Shown in pieces: positions 23,259 through 31,854 of a stretch of 64,000 bases of DNA; positions within the stretch are counted from its first letter, which is position 1; the number at the start of each line of letters is the position of its first letter. Source of the stretch: Marinococcus luteus_A (lineage in GTDB: Bacteria > Bacillota > Bacilli > Bacillales > Marinococcaceae). Below the pieces are notes generated by a model. It saw only the letters and a program-made list of their open reading frames with translations, ran no database searches and had not been told where the DNA came from. A program made the translations under genes and the position numbers. The stretch spans positions 196,518 to 260,517 of the forward strand of contig NZ_JAXRUV010000004.1 in NCBI RefSeq assembly GCF_034497705.1. The letters are read 5' to 3'.

Positions 23259-25093
23259 AAAAACAGATGATGAAGTCAACGATCGGGCTCTTTGCAGTTA
23301 TTTTAAGTATTCTTCTCATCCTCCAGTTTATCCGGCTTGAGCGTTTTCAGCTGTGGCTCCCCCATCAGGCCTCAAATACAGCGGAAGAAACAGAAACGAT
23401 GAATTCAGGTAACGAGGAAACGGCGGGGGAAGAAATGAACGTCTACATTCATAAAAACGACAGTGACCTTTCTGAAAATACATTAAATAACTTTGAACAT
23501 GCCCTCGATTACGCCAAAGTACCGCACACCGAAATTTCGCGGGACGAAATTGCAGATCTCGAGCCTTCTCCTTACAATGTACTGGTTCTAGCCGGCGAGC
23601 ACGCTGAAGAATGGCCATTTGAAGAGATAGAATCGTTCGTCGAGGAGGGCGGCCGCCTTTACATTGGCGCCCGTTTTATTGATACAAGATATAATGAAAT
23701 GCTTGGCATTGACGACGTGAACGACTTTAGCAACCGGCAGGGCCTGACTTTTGAGCAGGAGCTCTTCCCGGGCTACACCGATCTTGGTTCTGATTCGACT
23801 CTGTTTTCCCACAGCATTGCCAACATAACACTGCGTGAAGGAGCGGAGCCTTATTTATCCACCGAAGGCGACCCACTAATGTGGACAAACGAGTATGGTG
23901 AAGGAAAAGCGCTTTTCTGGAACACAACTTCCATGGAAATAAAAAACTCACGGGGTATGATGCTGCAGTCACTATCTATTCTGCCTCCAGCTTTTGCAAG
24001 CAGTCAGGCTGATATTAAAATGGCCCATATTGACGACTTCCCAGCTCCCGCTCCAACAGAGGAAAACGAACAAATTGCCAGTCAGTACAATATGTCTGTG
24101 GAGGATTTTTACGCCGATGTCTGGTGGGAGGACATGAAACAAATTGGCATGGACCATGACCTCACATATACCGGATTAATTATCGGCACGTATGAGGATA
24201 GAATGGATGCCACAGCCGAAGAGCTTATTGAAAATGACCGTTTTCCACTGCTTTTCTTCGGCAGAAATGTTTACCGCCACGACGGAGAGATCGGCCTGCA
24301 CGGTTACAATCACCAGCCGCTCGTAACCGAAGACGAACCAATGGATCCCGAGCTTTTATACCGCCCTTGGGAAAGTCAGGAAAAAATGGAGGAATCACTG
24401 ACACGGGTGGAGGAAGTGTTTCAGCATTACTACCCTGAAGAGGAATTTAAAACGTACGTGCCTCCTTCCAACGTACTAAACAGAACCGGAATTGAAGCGA
24501 TTCATGAAGCCCTTCCAAGCATCAACACAATTGCTTCTCTCTATACCGGCGAAGGCGAAGGAAGCTTCATTCAGGAGTTTGAAGAAGATGAAGAATATCC
24601 ATCGATTTATCATTTCCCGCGTATCTCCAGCGGGTATTGGGAAAGTCCTGACTCTCAGTTCATTCAGGCAGATGCAGTTGCAAACTTCGGTGTATTCTCT
24701 CACTTTATTCACCCGGATGACGTGCTTGACCCGGACCGGGCTTACGGGGGAGGCTGGGACGATATGAAAGCCCAGTTTGAGGACATGGCAGTTTTTGTCG
24801 AAGACACATATCCAAACCTCGACAGTATGACCCAGGCGCAGGCCACTGAACGAATGAAAAGCTATCAGGCTTCAAATATTGACGTTATGTATCAGGAGGA
24901 CCGAATTATGATTCAGGGAGAAGCTCTGCTTGAACCTTCCACCATGATGCTTCGTGTTGAAAAAGGTACTTCTATTGAAACAGGAAGCTTTGACTTCGGC
25001 TCCATTGAAGCTTACGGCGATTCCGGTACGTTGTACCGGCTGACGCTCGAAGAGCCGCAGGCTGAAATTCCGCTAAAGGATGATGCATCATGA
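23255..25093 (+). CDS. pelA: DUF2194 membrane-anchored polysaccharide deacetylase (PelA deacetylase part)
   Basis: 612 residues. One N-terminal membrane anchor (about 8-25) and an acidic linker put the rest outside. A Rossmann-like region (about 60-245) precedes a carbohydrate-esterase-4-like domain. Its metal-site candidates are Asp260/Asp261 in 'HIDDFPAP' and the HxxxH of 'LHGYNH' (His349, His353), with 'SHFIHPDD' later. In the B. cereus locus the corresponding gene encodes the deacetylase alone, and here too the hydrolase half is a separate gene (20029-20883). It would partly deacetylate the GalNAc-rich polymer, giving positive charge. ATGA overlaps join it to both neighbours. Confidence 0.88.
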   Translation: MKKQMMKSTIGLFAVILSILLILQFIRLERFQLWLPHQASNTAEETETMNSGNEETAGEEMNVYIHKNDSDLSENTLNNFEHALDYAKVPHTEISRDEIADLEPSPYNVLVLAGEHAEEWPFEEIESFVEEGGRLYIGARFIDTRYNEMLGIDDVNDFSNRQGLTFEQELFPGYTDLGSDSTLFSHSIANITLREGAEPYLSTEGDPLMWTNEYGEGKALFWNTTSMEIKNSRGMMLQSLSILPPAFASSQADIKMAHIDDFPAPAPTEENEQIASQYNMSVEDFYADVWWEDMKQIGMDHDLTYTGLIIGTYEDRMDATAEELIENDRFPLLFFGRNVYRHDGEIGLHGYNHQPLVTEDEPMDPELLYRPWESQEKMEESLTRVEEVFQHYYPEEEFKTYVPPSNVLNRTGIEAIHEALPSINTIASLYTGEGEGSFIQEFEEDEEYPSIYHFPRISSGYWESPDSQFIQADAVANFGVFSHFIHPDDVLDPDRAYGGGWDDMKAQFEDMAVFVEDTYPNLDSMTQAQATERMKSYQASNIDVMYQEDRIMIQGEALLEPSTMMLRVEKGTSIETGSFDFGSIEAYGDSGTLYRLTLEEPQAEIPLKDDAS

Positions 25094-26511
25094 AAATAGG
25101 CATGGTTGTAGAAGGAAGCTATCCGTACGTCAGCGGCGGAGTGGCCAGTTGGGTCCAGATGCTCGTAAAGCAAATGCCCGAGCATGAATTCGTTATCATC
25201 GCTATCACTCCGGAGCCGATCTCTCCAGAGGATTACCGTTATGAGTTGCCGGGCAACATTTCGCAGGTCCTGAATCTTCCGCTTAATATGCAGCAGCCGA
25301 GACGACAGCGGAATTTCCATTTAACACCGGAGGATGAAGAAGCGATTACCGAATGGATGATGTTTGAATCTGTCCATTCGGATGCTCTGCTTGCTCTCGG
25401 ACAAAAGCTCGGGGGCACAGAAAACTTTTTTTCCAGCAGCTTGTTCTGGGAAATCGTGCAACAGAGCTACGATAAAGAAAAGCAGTCCGGTTCGTTTATC
25501 GATTATTTCTGGATGTGGCGCGGCATGTTTGCGCCCGTGATCGAACTGCTTCAATTTTCATTTCCGGAGCTTGATATTGTGCATTCAGCCTCGACAGGCT
25601 ATGCCGGCATGGTAGCTGCAGCTATTAAAAAACAGCAGGAAATTCCTTATCTTCTGACCGAGCATGGTATTTATTCCCGGGAGCGAGAGGAAGAAATTCT
25701 TCAGGCTAACTGGATACCGGATTACTACAAACAGCGCTGGATTACGTTTTTCCATCACCTTTCCCGCCAGGCATACAAAGAGGCGGATGACGTAATCACC
25801 CTATTTGCCCGCAACGGCGAATTGCAGGAGGATATTGGGGCCGATCCGGCTAAGATTGAAATCATTCCGAATGGAATTGACTACGCCCGTTTATCGCTTG
25901 TCGAAAAAGACAAACATCATCGATCCTATGTTCATATCGGAGCTATTGTACGCGTTGTTCCTATTAAAGACCTTAAGACAATGATTCATGCCGGCAATAT
26001 TTTAAAAAGCCGTGCTGTTCCTTTTAAGCTTACTATTATGGGACCTCTGGATGAAGATCTCGAGTATGCCGGTGAGTGCCGGCGTCTCGTCGACCAGCTT
26101 GGCCTCCAGGACCACGTTTTTCTTGTCGGAAAAGTAAACATTACCGATTACCTGCCAACCTTTGATGTATGTCTGCTGACAAGTATTTCTGAAGGACAGC
26201 CACTGGCCGTTCTTGAAGGCATGGCAGCAGGCCTCCCGTTTATCGCTACAAATGTAGGCTCCTGCTCCGAGCTGATTCATGGGCGGGAAGGCGATCCATA
26301 CGGGCCAGCCGGCTTTGTTGTTCCTCCTGTGAATCCGGAGCAGGTAGCCCAGCGCTGTGAATGGATTTATCAGCACCCGGAGGAGGCCGAAAAGTTCGGC
26401 CGCAATGGGCAGAACCGGGTCGAAGCGTATTATCAGATTCATCAGTTTATTCAGGAGTACACAGAACGTTATCATCAAAGGGGGCTCGAATATGGCCGGC
26501 ATAGGGTTTAA
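25090..26511 (+). CDS. pelF: PelF glycosyltransferase (GT4)
   Basis: 473 residues, cytoplasmic GT-B enzyme. It starts with the PelF hallmark 'VVEGSYPYVSGGVASWVQ' and contains 'DIVHSASTGYAGM', 'LLTEHGIYSREREEEI' and 'IEIIPNGIDYARL'. The nucleotide-sugar site is 'LTSISEGQPLAVLEGMAAG' with the E-x7-E motif. PelF is the polymerase that uses UDP-sugars to make Pel; it is soluble and acts with PelD, PelE and PelG. The gene overlaps the deacetylase gene by ATGA and pelG by 20 bases. All key motifs are intact. Confidence 0.94.
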   Translation: MKIGMVVEGSYPYVSGGVASWVQMLVKQMPEHEFVIIAITPEPISPEDYRYELPGNISQVLNLPLNMQQPRRQRNFHLTPEDEEAITEWMMFESVHSDALLALGQKLGGTENFFSSSLFWEIVQQSYDKEKQSGSFIDYFWMWRGMFAPVIELLQFSFPELDIVHSASTGYAGMVAAAIKKQQEIPYLLTEHGIYSREREEEILQANWIPDYYKQRWITFFHHLSRQAYKEADDVITLFARNGELQEDIGADPAKIEIIPNGIDYARLSLVEKDKHHRSYVHIGAIVRVVPIKDLKTMIHAGNILKSRAVPFKLTIMGPLDEDLEYAGECRRLVDQLGLQDHVFLVGKVNITDYLPTFDVCLLTSISEGQPLAVLEGMAAGLPFIATNVGSCSELIHGREGDPYGPAGFVVPPVNPEQVAQRCEWIYQHPEEAEKFGRNGQNRVEAYYQIHQFIQEYTERYHQRGLEYGRHRV

Positions 26512-27964
26512 ACTCCAGCAGTTGTTTCAGGAAGATTACTTTTCCTCCAGGATGAAAGCCTATGCTTTTGCCGGTCTGGTCACCGCTGGGCCATGGATTG
26601 TCGTTATCGCTACTATTGCGATGATCCAATGGTTTTCCACGGTTTTTCTGCCTGTCACGCTGCAGGAACGGGAGCTTTTCAACTTATCCATTTCCTACTC
26701 GTTTATTTTTTCCCAGGTGCTGTTTGGCATCCAGCAGCTGGTAGTTACGCGGTATGTCGCGGATCTATTTTATGAGAAAAAGACAAATAAAGTCTTTCCA
26801 ACCTTTCTCGGAATGACAAAGGTAACCCTGCTTCTCGCGGTTACTGCCTGGCTCATCTTTATATGGATAAGCTCTCTTCCATTTTTGTATGAGCTTTTGC
26901 TCCTTGTGTTGTTTGTCACCATTAACTTAATCTGGGTGCTGTTTTTATTCTTAAGTGCCGCAAAGTTTTATCAGGCTGTCGCCTACAGCTTTTTGTCCGG
27001 GGCAGTGATTGCGGTAGGCATGGTATTTCTCCTCGGCCGCTCTGCAGAAGCTTTTACGTTCATTCCGCACGCTACAAGCTTTATGCTTGTACTTGGATTT
27101 ACGAGCGGCATGGTTATCACCTTGTTCGGACTGCTGTTTTCGATGCTGATTACGTTTCCGCTTCATACATCCGACAGCCAGTTTCAATACATCAGCTATT
27201 TCGACAAATACCCAACCCTATTCTGGACCGGATTTTTGTACAATGTCGGTATCTGGGTATGTAACTGGATTATCTGGTTCGGGGAAGGAAGATCAATTCT
27301 TCTCGACTCGTTTGTCTATAACCGGGTGTATGATACCGCGATCTTCTGGTCGTACTTGACTATTATTCCTACCCTGATTATCTTCGTCGTATCGGTGGAG
27401 ACCCGTTTTTACGAACGGTATCGTTCTTTTTACGGCTACATCAACCAGGGAGGGACGCTTCAGCAGATTAAAACGTCAAAAGATTCCATGCAGTATGTAT
27501 TAAAGGAGGAGCTCGAACGGCTCGTGCGCAGTCAGGGAATGATTTCGATTGTGATCATTTTATCGATCGGCTACGTTACTACGTTTGTACCCATCGAGGA
27601 CGACATCATCTCGATTTTCCGTTTTACGACGGTCGGGGCATTTTCAAACGCGATGGTTCTTGTACTGACGCTGATCCTTCTCTATTTTGAAGACCGGCGC
27701 GGTGCGATGATTACTTCCATCCTGTTTTTCTCTTTAAATGCGGTGCTCACCTTCCTGCTGCTTCCTTTAGGATTCAACGGCTACGGACTGAGCTTTGCTC
27801 TCGGGTCGAGCGGGGCCCTGCTGTTTGCTCTGCTCCGTCTTACGTACTTTATTGAAAAAGTCGATTACTTTGCTTTTTGCAACCCGAATAATCTTGAACG
27901 CCCAAATCCTCCGACCTTATTTACTAAATTGAGTCAGTGGATGAACCAACGCACTATTCTTTAA
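26492..27964 (+). CDS. pelG: PelG polysaccharide transporter
   Basis: 490 residues with about 12 membrane helices, belonging to the PelG/MOP-flippase-like group. The N-terminal 'AGIGFKLQQLFQEDYFSSRM' and the following 'YAFAGLVTAGPWIVVIATIA' are characteristic. PelG is thought to carry the growing chain across the membrane with PelD and PelE. I take the ATG at 26492, which has AAAGGGGG seven bases upstream; the open frame extends further but only inside pelF. It is the last gene of the operon and is followed by a strong terminator. Confidence 0.92.
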   Translation: MAGIGFKLQQLFQEDYFSSRMKAYAFAGLVTAGPWIVVIATIAMIQWFSTVFLPVTLQERELFNLSISYSFIFSQVLFGIQQLVVTRYVADLFYEKKTNKVFPTFLGMTKVTLLLAVTAWLIFIWISSLPFLYELLLLVLFVTINLIWVLFLFLSAAKFYQAVAYSFLSGAVIAVGMVFLLGRSAEAFTFIPHATSFMLVLGFTSGMVITLFGLLFSMLITFPLHTSDSQFQYISYFDKYPTLFWTGFLYNVGIWVCNWIIWFGEGRSILLDSFVYNRVYDTAIFWSYLTIIPTLIIFVVSVETRFYERYRSFYGYINQGGTLQQIKTSKDSMQYVLKEELERLVRSQGMISIVIILSIGYVTTFVPIEDDIISIFRFTTVGAFSNAMVLVLTLILLYFEDRRGAMITSILFFSLNAVLTFLLLPLGFNGYGLSFALGSSGALLFALLRLTYFIEKVDYFAFCNPNNLERPNPPTLFTKLSQWMNQRTIL

Positions 27965-27973
27965 AGCAATAAG

Positions 27974-28015
27974 AAAGGCCGGACGGATAAACTGCTATCC
28001 GTCCGGCTTTATTTT
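27974..28015. terminator. Terminator ending the pel operon (bidirectional)
   Basis: GCCGGACGGATA (27978-27989) pairs with TATCCGTCCGGC (27996-28007), extended by AAAG/CTTT and a T-rich tail. It also serves the convergent beta-helix gene. Confidence 0.9.
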
Positions 28016-29429
28016 ATTCAATAACTTCACGCGCGGGAGAGTTTTGGGATAATTCAAAGTTGTAATTAGAAGCGTTTTTATACTGCGGATTCACGTAACG
28101 GGAATCATTATTACTGCCAACCAAAGACTGAAATTCATTAAGCGTGGAGACCTGCTCGTTTTCCCAAATCCAGATGCCTTCCTTGTCTTTCTCCCGGTGA
28201 TACACATTCCTGTTGAATTCGTTATTCGTGTTATCTTCAAAGTAATTAGCTACAAATACACGGGAGCTTCCTGCTGTTAATATATTGTTTTCAATCCTGT
28301 TGTTTTCCGTATCATTCTGCAGCAGCAGCTGTCCTCCGTCCAAATCGTTTGCATCATTACGGTATATAATGTTTTCTGTAATCGTGCTGTCTTTCGTCCC
28401 GCCTCTTTTTTCGTCATACCCGCCGATGGAGATGCCGGTAAAATTGTTTTCATAGACGGTGTTCCCGGTAATCCGGATATTTTCCGCCTGTTCCCCGTCT
28501 TGCTCCGAGGTTGCTTCAATACCAAGGTCATTCCTGTATACCGTATTGTTCTGAATATCAATGTCGCTGCCTCCGTCTACGTAGATCCCTCCTGCGGCGT
28601 AAACATCCCCCTCGCCATACGCAGGATTGCCATACGAAGAGTTGTCGTAGACGGTGTTGTTTTCCACTATTCCATTCCGTGTGTAATCAAGATCCGGGTC
28701 GTCTCCAACATCCTCGTAGCCGATCATGTCAATTCCAATGTTATCGTTATGGCGTACTGTATTCGAAGCAATCGTAAAATCCTCTACATTTCCATTTAAC
28801 ACGACCGCTTCGCTTGAGCCAAGTGTAAGATTTTCCACCGTATTGTTAATAATTTCGACATCGGTTATTGATTCCCGGCCATATACTGCAATGCCGTGTG
28901 CGTTTCCGCTGTCTGCGTTTGTTTCGATACCGCGAATATGGTTGTTATCGAGCGTAATTCCATCAGCGCTGTCATGAACGAAAATGCCTACAGGGGTTTC
29001 GTTGCTAAGTTCTGTCGATAAATTCTGGATGGTGAACCCACGGATGGTGATATGGTTCTGGTTTTCTATATGGATCATTGCTGTTATACCTGCTTCGTCT
29101 TCCATTTCTTCACCGTCTAAAATTACTTCTTCGTCTTCATATGCTTCAAACGTAACCGGATTCAAAGCACTGCCGCTTTGTGATACTTCCAACGGTTCTT
29201 CGTACGTGCCTCCTCTGACATATACAATTGTTCCAGGCTCCGCCTGTTCAGAAGCTGCGTTCAACGTCTGCAGCGGTGCCGATCTGCTGCCGTCATTACT
29301 GTCGTTCCCGTCCGTTGCTACATAAAGACAGGAGCTCGCGGCTGCCTGGGTGCATTCCGAAAAGATTAATACTCCAGCAGTAATACCCGCTGCAATAAGA
29401 AGCGTCAGGGCGATCCATAGTTTTTTCAT
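28014..29429 (-). CDS. Secreted right-handed parallel beta-helix protein
   Basis: 471 residues. A signal peptide or anchor (about 1-30, 'LWIALTLLIAAGITAGVLIF') precedes a DUF1565-like start ('CLYVATDGNDSNDGSRSAPL'). Then come about ten beta-helix coils with the repeated pattern N-x-I/V-x-N-N-T-V-Y-x-N, as in NosD, pectate lyases and alginate epimerases. It is strongly acidic and rich in Asn. No lyase active site can be named from the sequence. Lying convergent with pelG, it might bind or trim exopolysaccharide, but this is a guess from position. No good ribosome site was seen before the ATG. Confidence 0.82.
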   Translation of the reverse strand: MKKLWIALTLLIAAGITAGVLIFSECTQAAASSCLYVATDGNDSNDGSRSAPLQTLNAASEQAEPGTIVYVRGGTYEEPLEVSQSGSALNPVTFEAYEDEEVILDGEEMEDEAGITAMIHIENQNHITIRGFTIQNLSTELSNETPVGIFVHDSADGITLDNNHIRGIETNADSGNAHGIAVYGRESITDVEIINNTVENLTLGSSEAVVLNGNVEDFTIASNTVRHNDNIGIDMIGYEDVGDDPDLDYTRNGIVENNTVYDNSSYGNPAYGEGDVYAAGGIYVDGGSDIDIQNNTVYRNDLGIEATSEQDGEQAENIRITGNTVYENNFTGISIGGYDEKRGGTKDSTITENIIYRNDANDLDGGQLLLQNDTENNRIENNILTAGSSRVFVANYFEDNTNNEFNRNVYHREKDKEGIWIWENEQVSTLNEFQSLVGSNNDSRYVNPQYKNASNYNFELSQNSPAREVIE

Positions 29430-29520
29430 TTAATCTGCTCACTTTTTGTCGAAGTTACCCTGAATGTGCTGTACAGGGATGTTACTGTTATTTATTATAC
29501 GTCATAACACGAGTTTAGTC

Positions 29521-29949
29521 CTAGTCCCTGCCTGGAATTTTATTTTTTATTAAGCCGATTCCAAGCAATATTAGCCCGAGGGTAAGGAGTACTGCCCCGA
29601 CGTAGGCAGCATATATAAATGCGTTTGGCTCTGTAGCTTGTGGGTCCAATACTGAAAAGAAAAAACCGGCTGGCAGCAGTATGGCTGACATCGGAATACT
29701 GTGGCGTATAAAGCGTTTCGCTTTTGGCCCATAGGAAGTATAGTCCACATATAAAAGTATGACCAGTGAAAGGATAAGAAGCACTCCTGCGTGCGCATGT
29801 CCGGCACGAAAAAAATCCTGCCGGAGCGTATTCTCTACATAACCTGCATCCTTAGAAACAATCATTTGAAGCAGACTAACGCCTCCGTAAATAACTGCAG
29901 GTAATACTATCACCAACCATCCTGCTGTTCTGCGGCTCTCTTCTTCCAC
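29521..29949 (-). CDS. Four-helix membrane protein of unknown function
   Basis: 142 residues with four membrane helices (about 9-28, 50-68, 83-101, 110-132). Helix 2 begins with a histidine pair in 'FFRAGHAHAGVLLIL', which could bind haem or metal; this is a guess. GTG start with a perfect AAGGAGG site six bases upstream. It lies 24 bases after the DUF4188 gene on the same strand and is probably co-transcribed with it. No confident family assignment. Confidence 0.75.
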   Translation of the reverse strand: MEEESRRTAGWLVIVLPAVIYGGVSLLQMIVSKDAGYVENTLRQDFFRAGHAHAGVLLILSLVILLYVDYTSYGPKAKRFIRHSIPMSAILLPAGFFFSVLDPQATEPNAFIYAAYVGAVLLTLGLILLGIGLIKNKIPGRD

Positions 29950-29973
29950 TTTTTCTCCTCCTTGTGCACCTGG

Positions 29974-30456
29974 TTATTTTCCGGCTTTCCGGTTCAGTCG
30001 TTCTTTGGCTGTACCGTTCGCTTTGGTTACAGGCTCAGTGCCAATAGCCTTGCCGAGTCCAAAGGACGGCATGTTTACATAAATCGATTCGTATGCCCCT
30101 TTTGGCACTATATACGTTTCGTGGTAAATACCGACTGCGTCATTTCCTTTAGTTCTTTTGTTAAACGTCCGCCACGCCTTCAGATGCTTCGGTTCCTTTG
30201 CGTATGCCAGCAATTGTTCTTCGGAATTCCAGTACTGGATCATCATCGTTGCTGGAAATTGAATATAGCTTTGTAAGCCCATGCAGCCGAGTTCTTTGTT
30301 TATTGATAATTCTTTGATCATCGGGGGCATTGCAAGCAGCACCGGCAGCCATTTATGCACCGCCCGCCATCTGTTGATTCTCATTCCTATTATAAACACA
30401 GTCACTTCCTGACTCCCTGTCGTAGTATACCTGCCGGTCATAATTTCACTGGCCAT
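29974..30456 (-). CDS. DUF4188-family protein (ferredoxin-like monooxygenase fold)
   Basis: 160 residues. 'EVTVFIIGMRINRWRAVHKW' and 'MIQYWNSEEQLLAYAKEPKH' followed by 'LKAWRTFNKR' and 'GIYHETYIV' are typical of the DUF4188 family. These have a dimeric alpha-beta barrel fold related to antibiotic monooxygenases and phenylacetaldoxime dehydratase. The catalytic activity is not established. The start is supported by GGGGAG six bases upstream. It heads a two-gene unit with the membrane protein downstream. Confidence 0.82.
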   Translation of the reverse strand: MASEIMTGRYTTTGSQEVTVFIIGMRINRWRAVHKWLPVLLAMPPMIKELSINKELGCMGLQSYIQFPATMMIQYWNSEEQLLAYAKEPKHLKAWRTFNKRTKGNDAVGIYHETYIVPKGAYESIYVNMPSFGLGKAIGTEPVTKANGTAKERLNRKAGK

Positions 30457-30552
30457 CCTTTTCTCCCCTTTCGCTGTATTTCTCCAGTAAGATACAAGCT
30501 CTGCTCATCTTTTCTTTATCATACCCTCTTTTTTTGATGCGGCTTCCTTTTA

Positions 30553-30588
30553 ATAAAAAAACTCTTCAGCTTTTTTAGCCGAAGAGCT
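30553..30588 (-). terminator. Terminator of the diguanylate cyclase gene
   Basis: On the minus strand CTCTTCGGC pairs with GCTGAAGAG (one mismatch) followed by TTTTTTT, directly after the stop at 30593. Confidence 0.85.
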
Positions 30589-30592
30589 ATTT

Positions 30593-31639
30593 TTAGGTTT
30601 CCACCACTTCATGTATCGTTGTCCGGTTCCGCCCTTTTTGTTTCGCATTATACAACGCCCGGTCCGCCTCGTTGATCACCTCTTCAGCATCACGGCCTCT
30701 TTCCCATTTCGCTATCCCGATTGATACCGTTACCGGCACCGGTTCTCCGCAGTGGTGCAGGGCCTTTATATTCATCTCCTCTTTCACCGTCTCCGCTAGC
30801 CTTTCTGCTTCTTCATCACTTGAAACATCAGCCGTTGCCAAAAACTCTTCCCCGCCCCAGCGGGAGACAAAGCCTGTATTCTTAAGGTTTGCCGTAATAA
30901 CTTCCGAGACATGTATGATAGCTGCATCTCCTACCGCATGCCCGTATTTATCATTTATTGATTTAAAATAATCAATGTCGATCATCATGATATAAAAGGA
31001 ATCGTTCTTTTCCATTTTTCCAGACATCAGTTCATACATCTTCCGCCTCGTAAAAAGCCCTGTGAGTACGTCGGTCGCGGCCATATGTTCAAGCTGCCGG
31101 TTCATTTGATGTAAGTTCTGGATCATTTGATCAAAATTATTACGGAAAATCGAGCCTAACAGCGCTATAATGCAAAGCGCCCCCACTATATTTGCTTCCG
31201 GCAAAACGAAAGCCACAATGTCATTTTCTACAGGAGGCGTGCCTACAGTGATCCTGTATAACCCCACATACAAAATTATAATAATTACAAAAGCCGTGGC
31301 CTTCACCTCGCGAATCTGCGGAAAAAAGAACAGTACATAGGCAGTAACAATCATGTAGTAATGAAAGCCTGTTCCCCAGCCAAGTACTATCGTAGCCACA
31401 GTAGCATGGGCCATGACCTCTGTAAGTACGAGGAAAAAACATGTTACATATTTTCTTTTTTTCATTAAATAATAGGCAATTACATATACAAGACAGCTGA
31501 GCACATTCACAGCAGCCATCGCCTCAAATTGCAGCCACCAAAAGCCTAAGAGCCACACCATATGAATGGTTAAGGCAATATATACACCATACTTGATCGT
31601 TGTATGATATAACTGCACTTCTTTATTTTGTCCACTCAA
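30593..31639 (-). CDS. Membrane diguanylate cyclase (GGDEF)
   Basis: About 348 residues. Six membrane helices occupy residues about 15-190, and a GGDEF domain about 200-345. The active-site signature is GGEEF in 'SRWGGEEFLA', with 'DIDYFKSINDKYGHAVGD' before it; both are intact, so it should make c-di-GMP from two GTP. At the inhibitory-site position the sequence is KNTG instead of RxxD, so product inhibition by that site is not expected. TTG start at 31639 with GGGAGGG seven bases upstream. Its place 2.6 kb from the PelD gene recalls the cyclase next to the B. cereus pel locus. Confidence 0.92.
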   Translation of the reverse strand: MSGQNKEVQLYHTTIKYGVYIALTIHMVWLLGFWWLQFEAMAAVNVLSCLVYVIAYYLMKKRKYVTCFFLVLTEVMAHATVATIVLGWGTGFHYYMIVTAYVLFFFPQIREVKATAFVIIIILYVGLYRITVGTPPVENDIVAFVLPEANIVGALCIIALLGSIFRNNFDQMIQNLHQMNRQLEHMAATDVLTGLFTRRKMYELMSGKMEKNDSFYIMMIDIDYFKSINDKYGHAVGDAAIIHVSEVITANLKNTGFVSRWGGEEFLATADVSSDEEAERLAETVKEEMNIKALHHCGEPVPVTVSIGIAKWERGRDAEEVINEADRALYNAKQKGRNRTTIHEVVET

Positions 31640-31817
31640 GAGCCAGCCCTCCCTCAGCCACAAGCTACAAACAGTACAAATTTTTTCTTAATAATAAAAA
31701 AATATACTTAGTACTTTTTTATAAATTATATAGTCCTTTAGTCTTATTTTATCATCATTATTATCCATTGTCTTTTAATTCACTCGTTTATTATGAAAAT
31801 TTTTCTTACTCAACCAT

Positions 31818-31838
31818 ATAAAAAACCGCTTTTCAGCG
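31818..31838 (-). terminator. Terminator after citA
   Basis: CCGCT-GAAA-AGCGG on the minus strand followed by six T, 17 bases after the citA stop. Confidence 0.82.
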
Positions 31839-31854
31839 GCCTTCTATCTTTTAT

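Noticed and set aside
26357..26491. Upstream extension of pelG
   Set aside because: The extra 45 codons lie wholly inside pelF in another frame and lack PelG similarity; the ATG at 26492 has a strong site.
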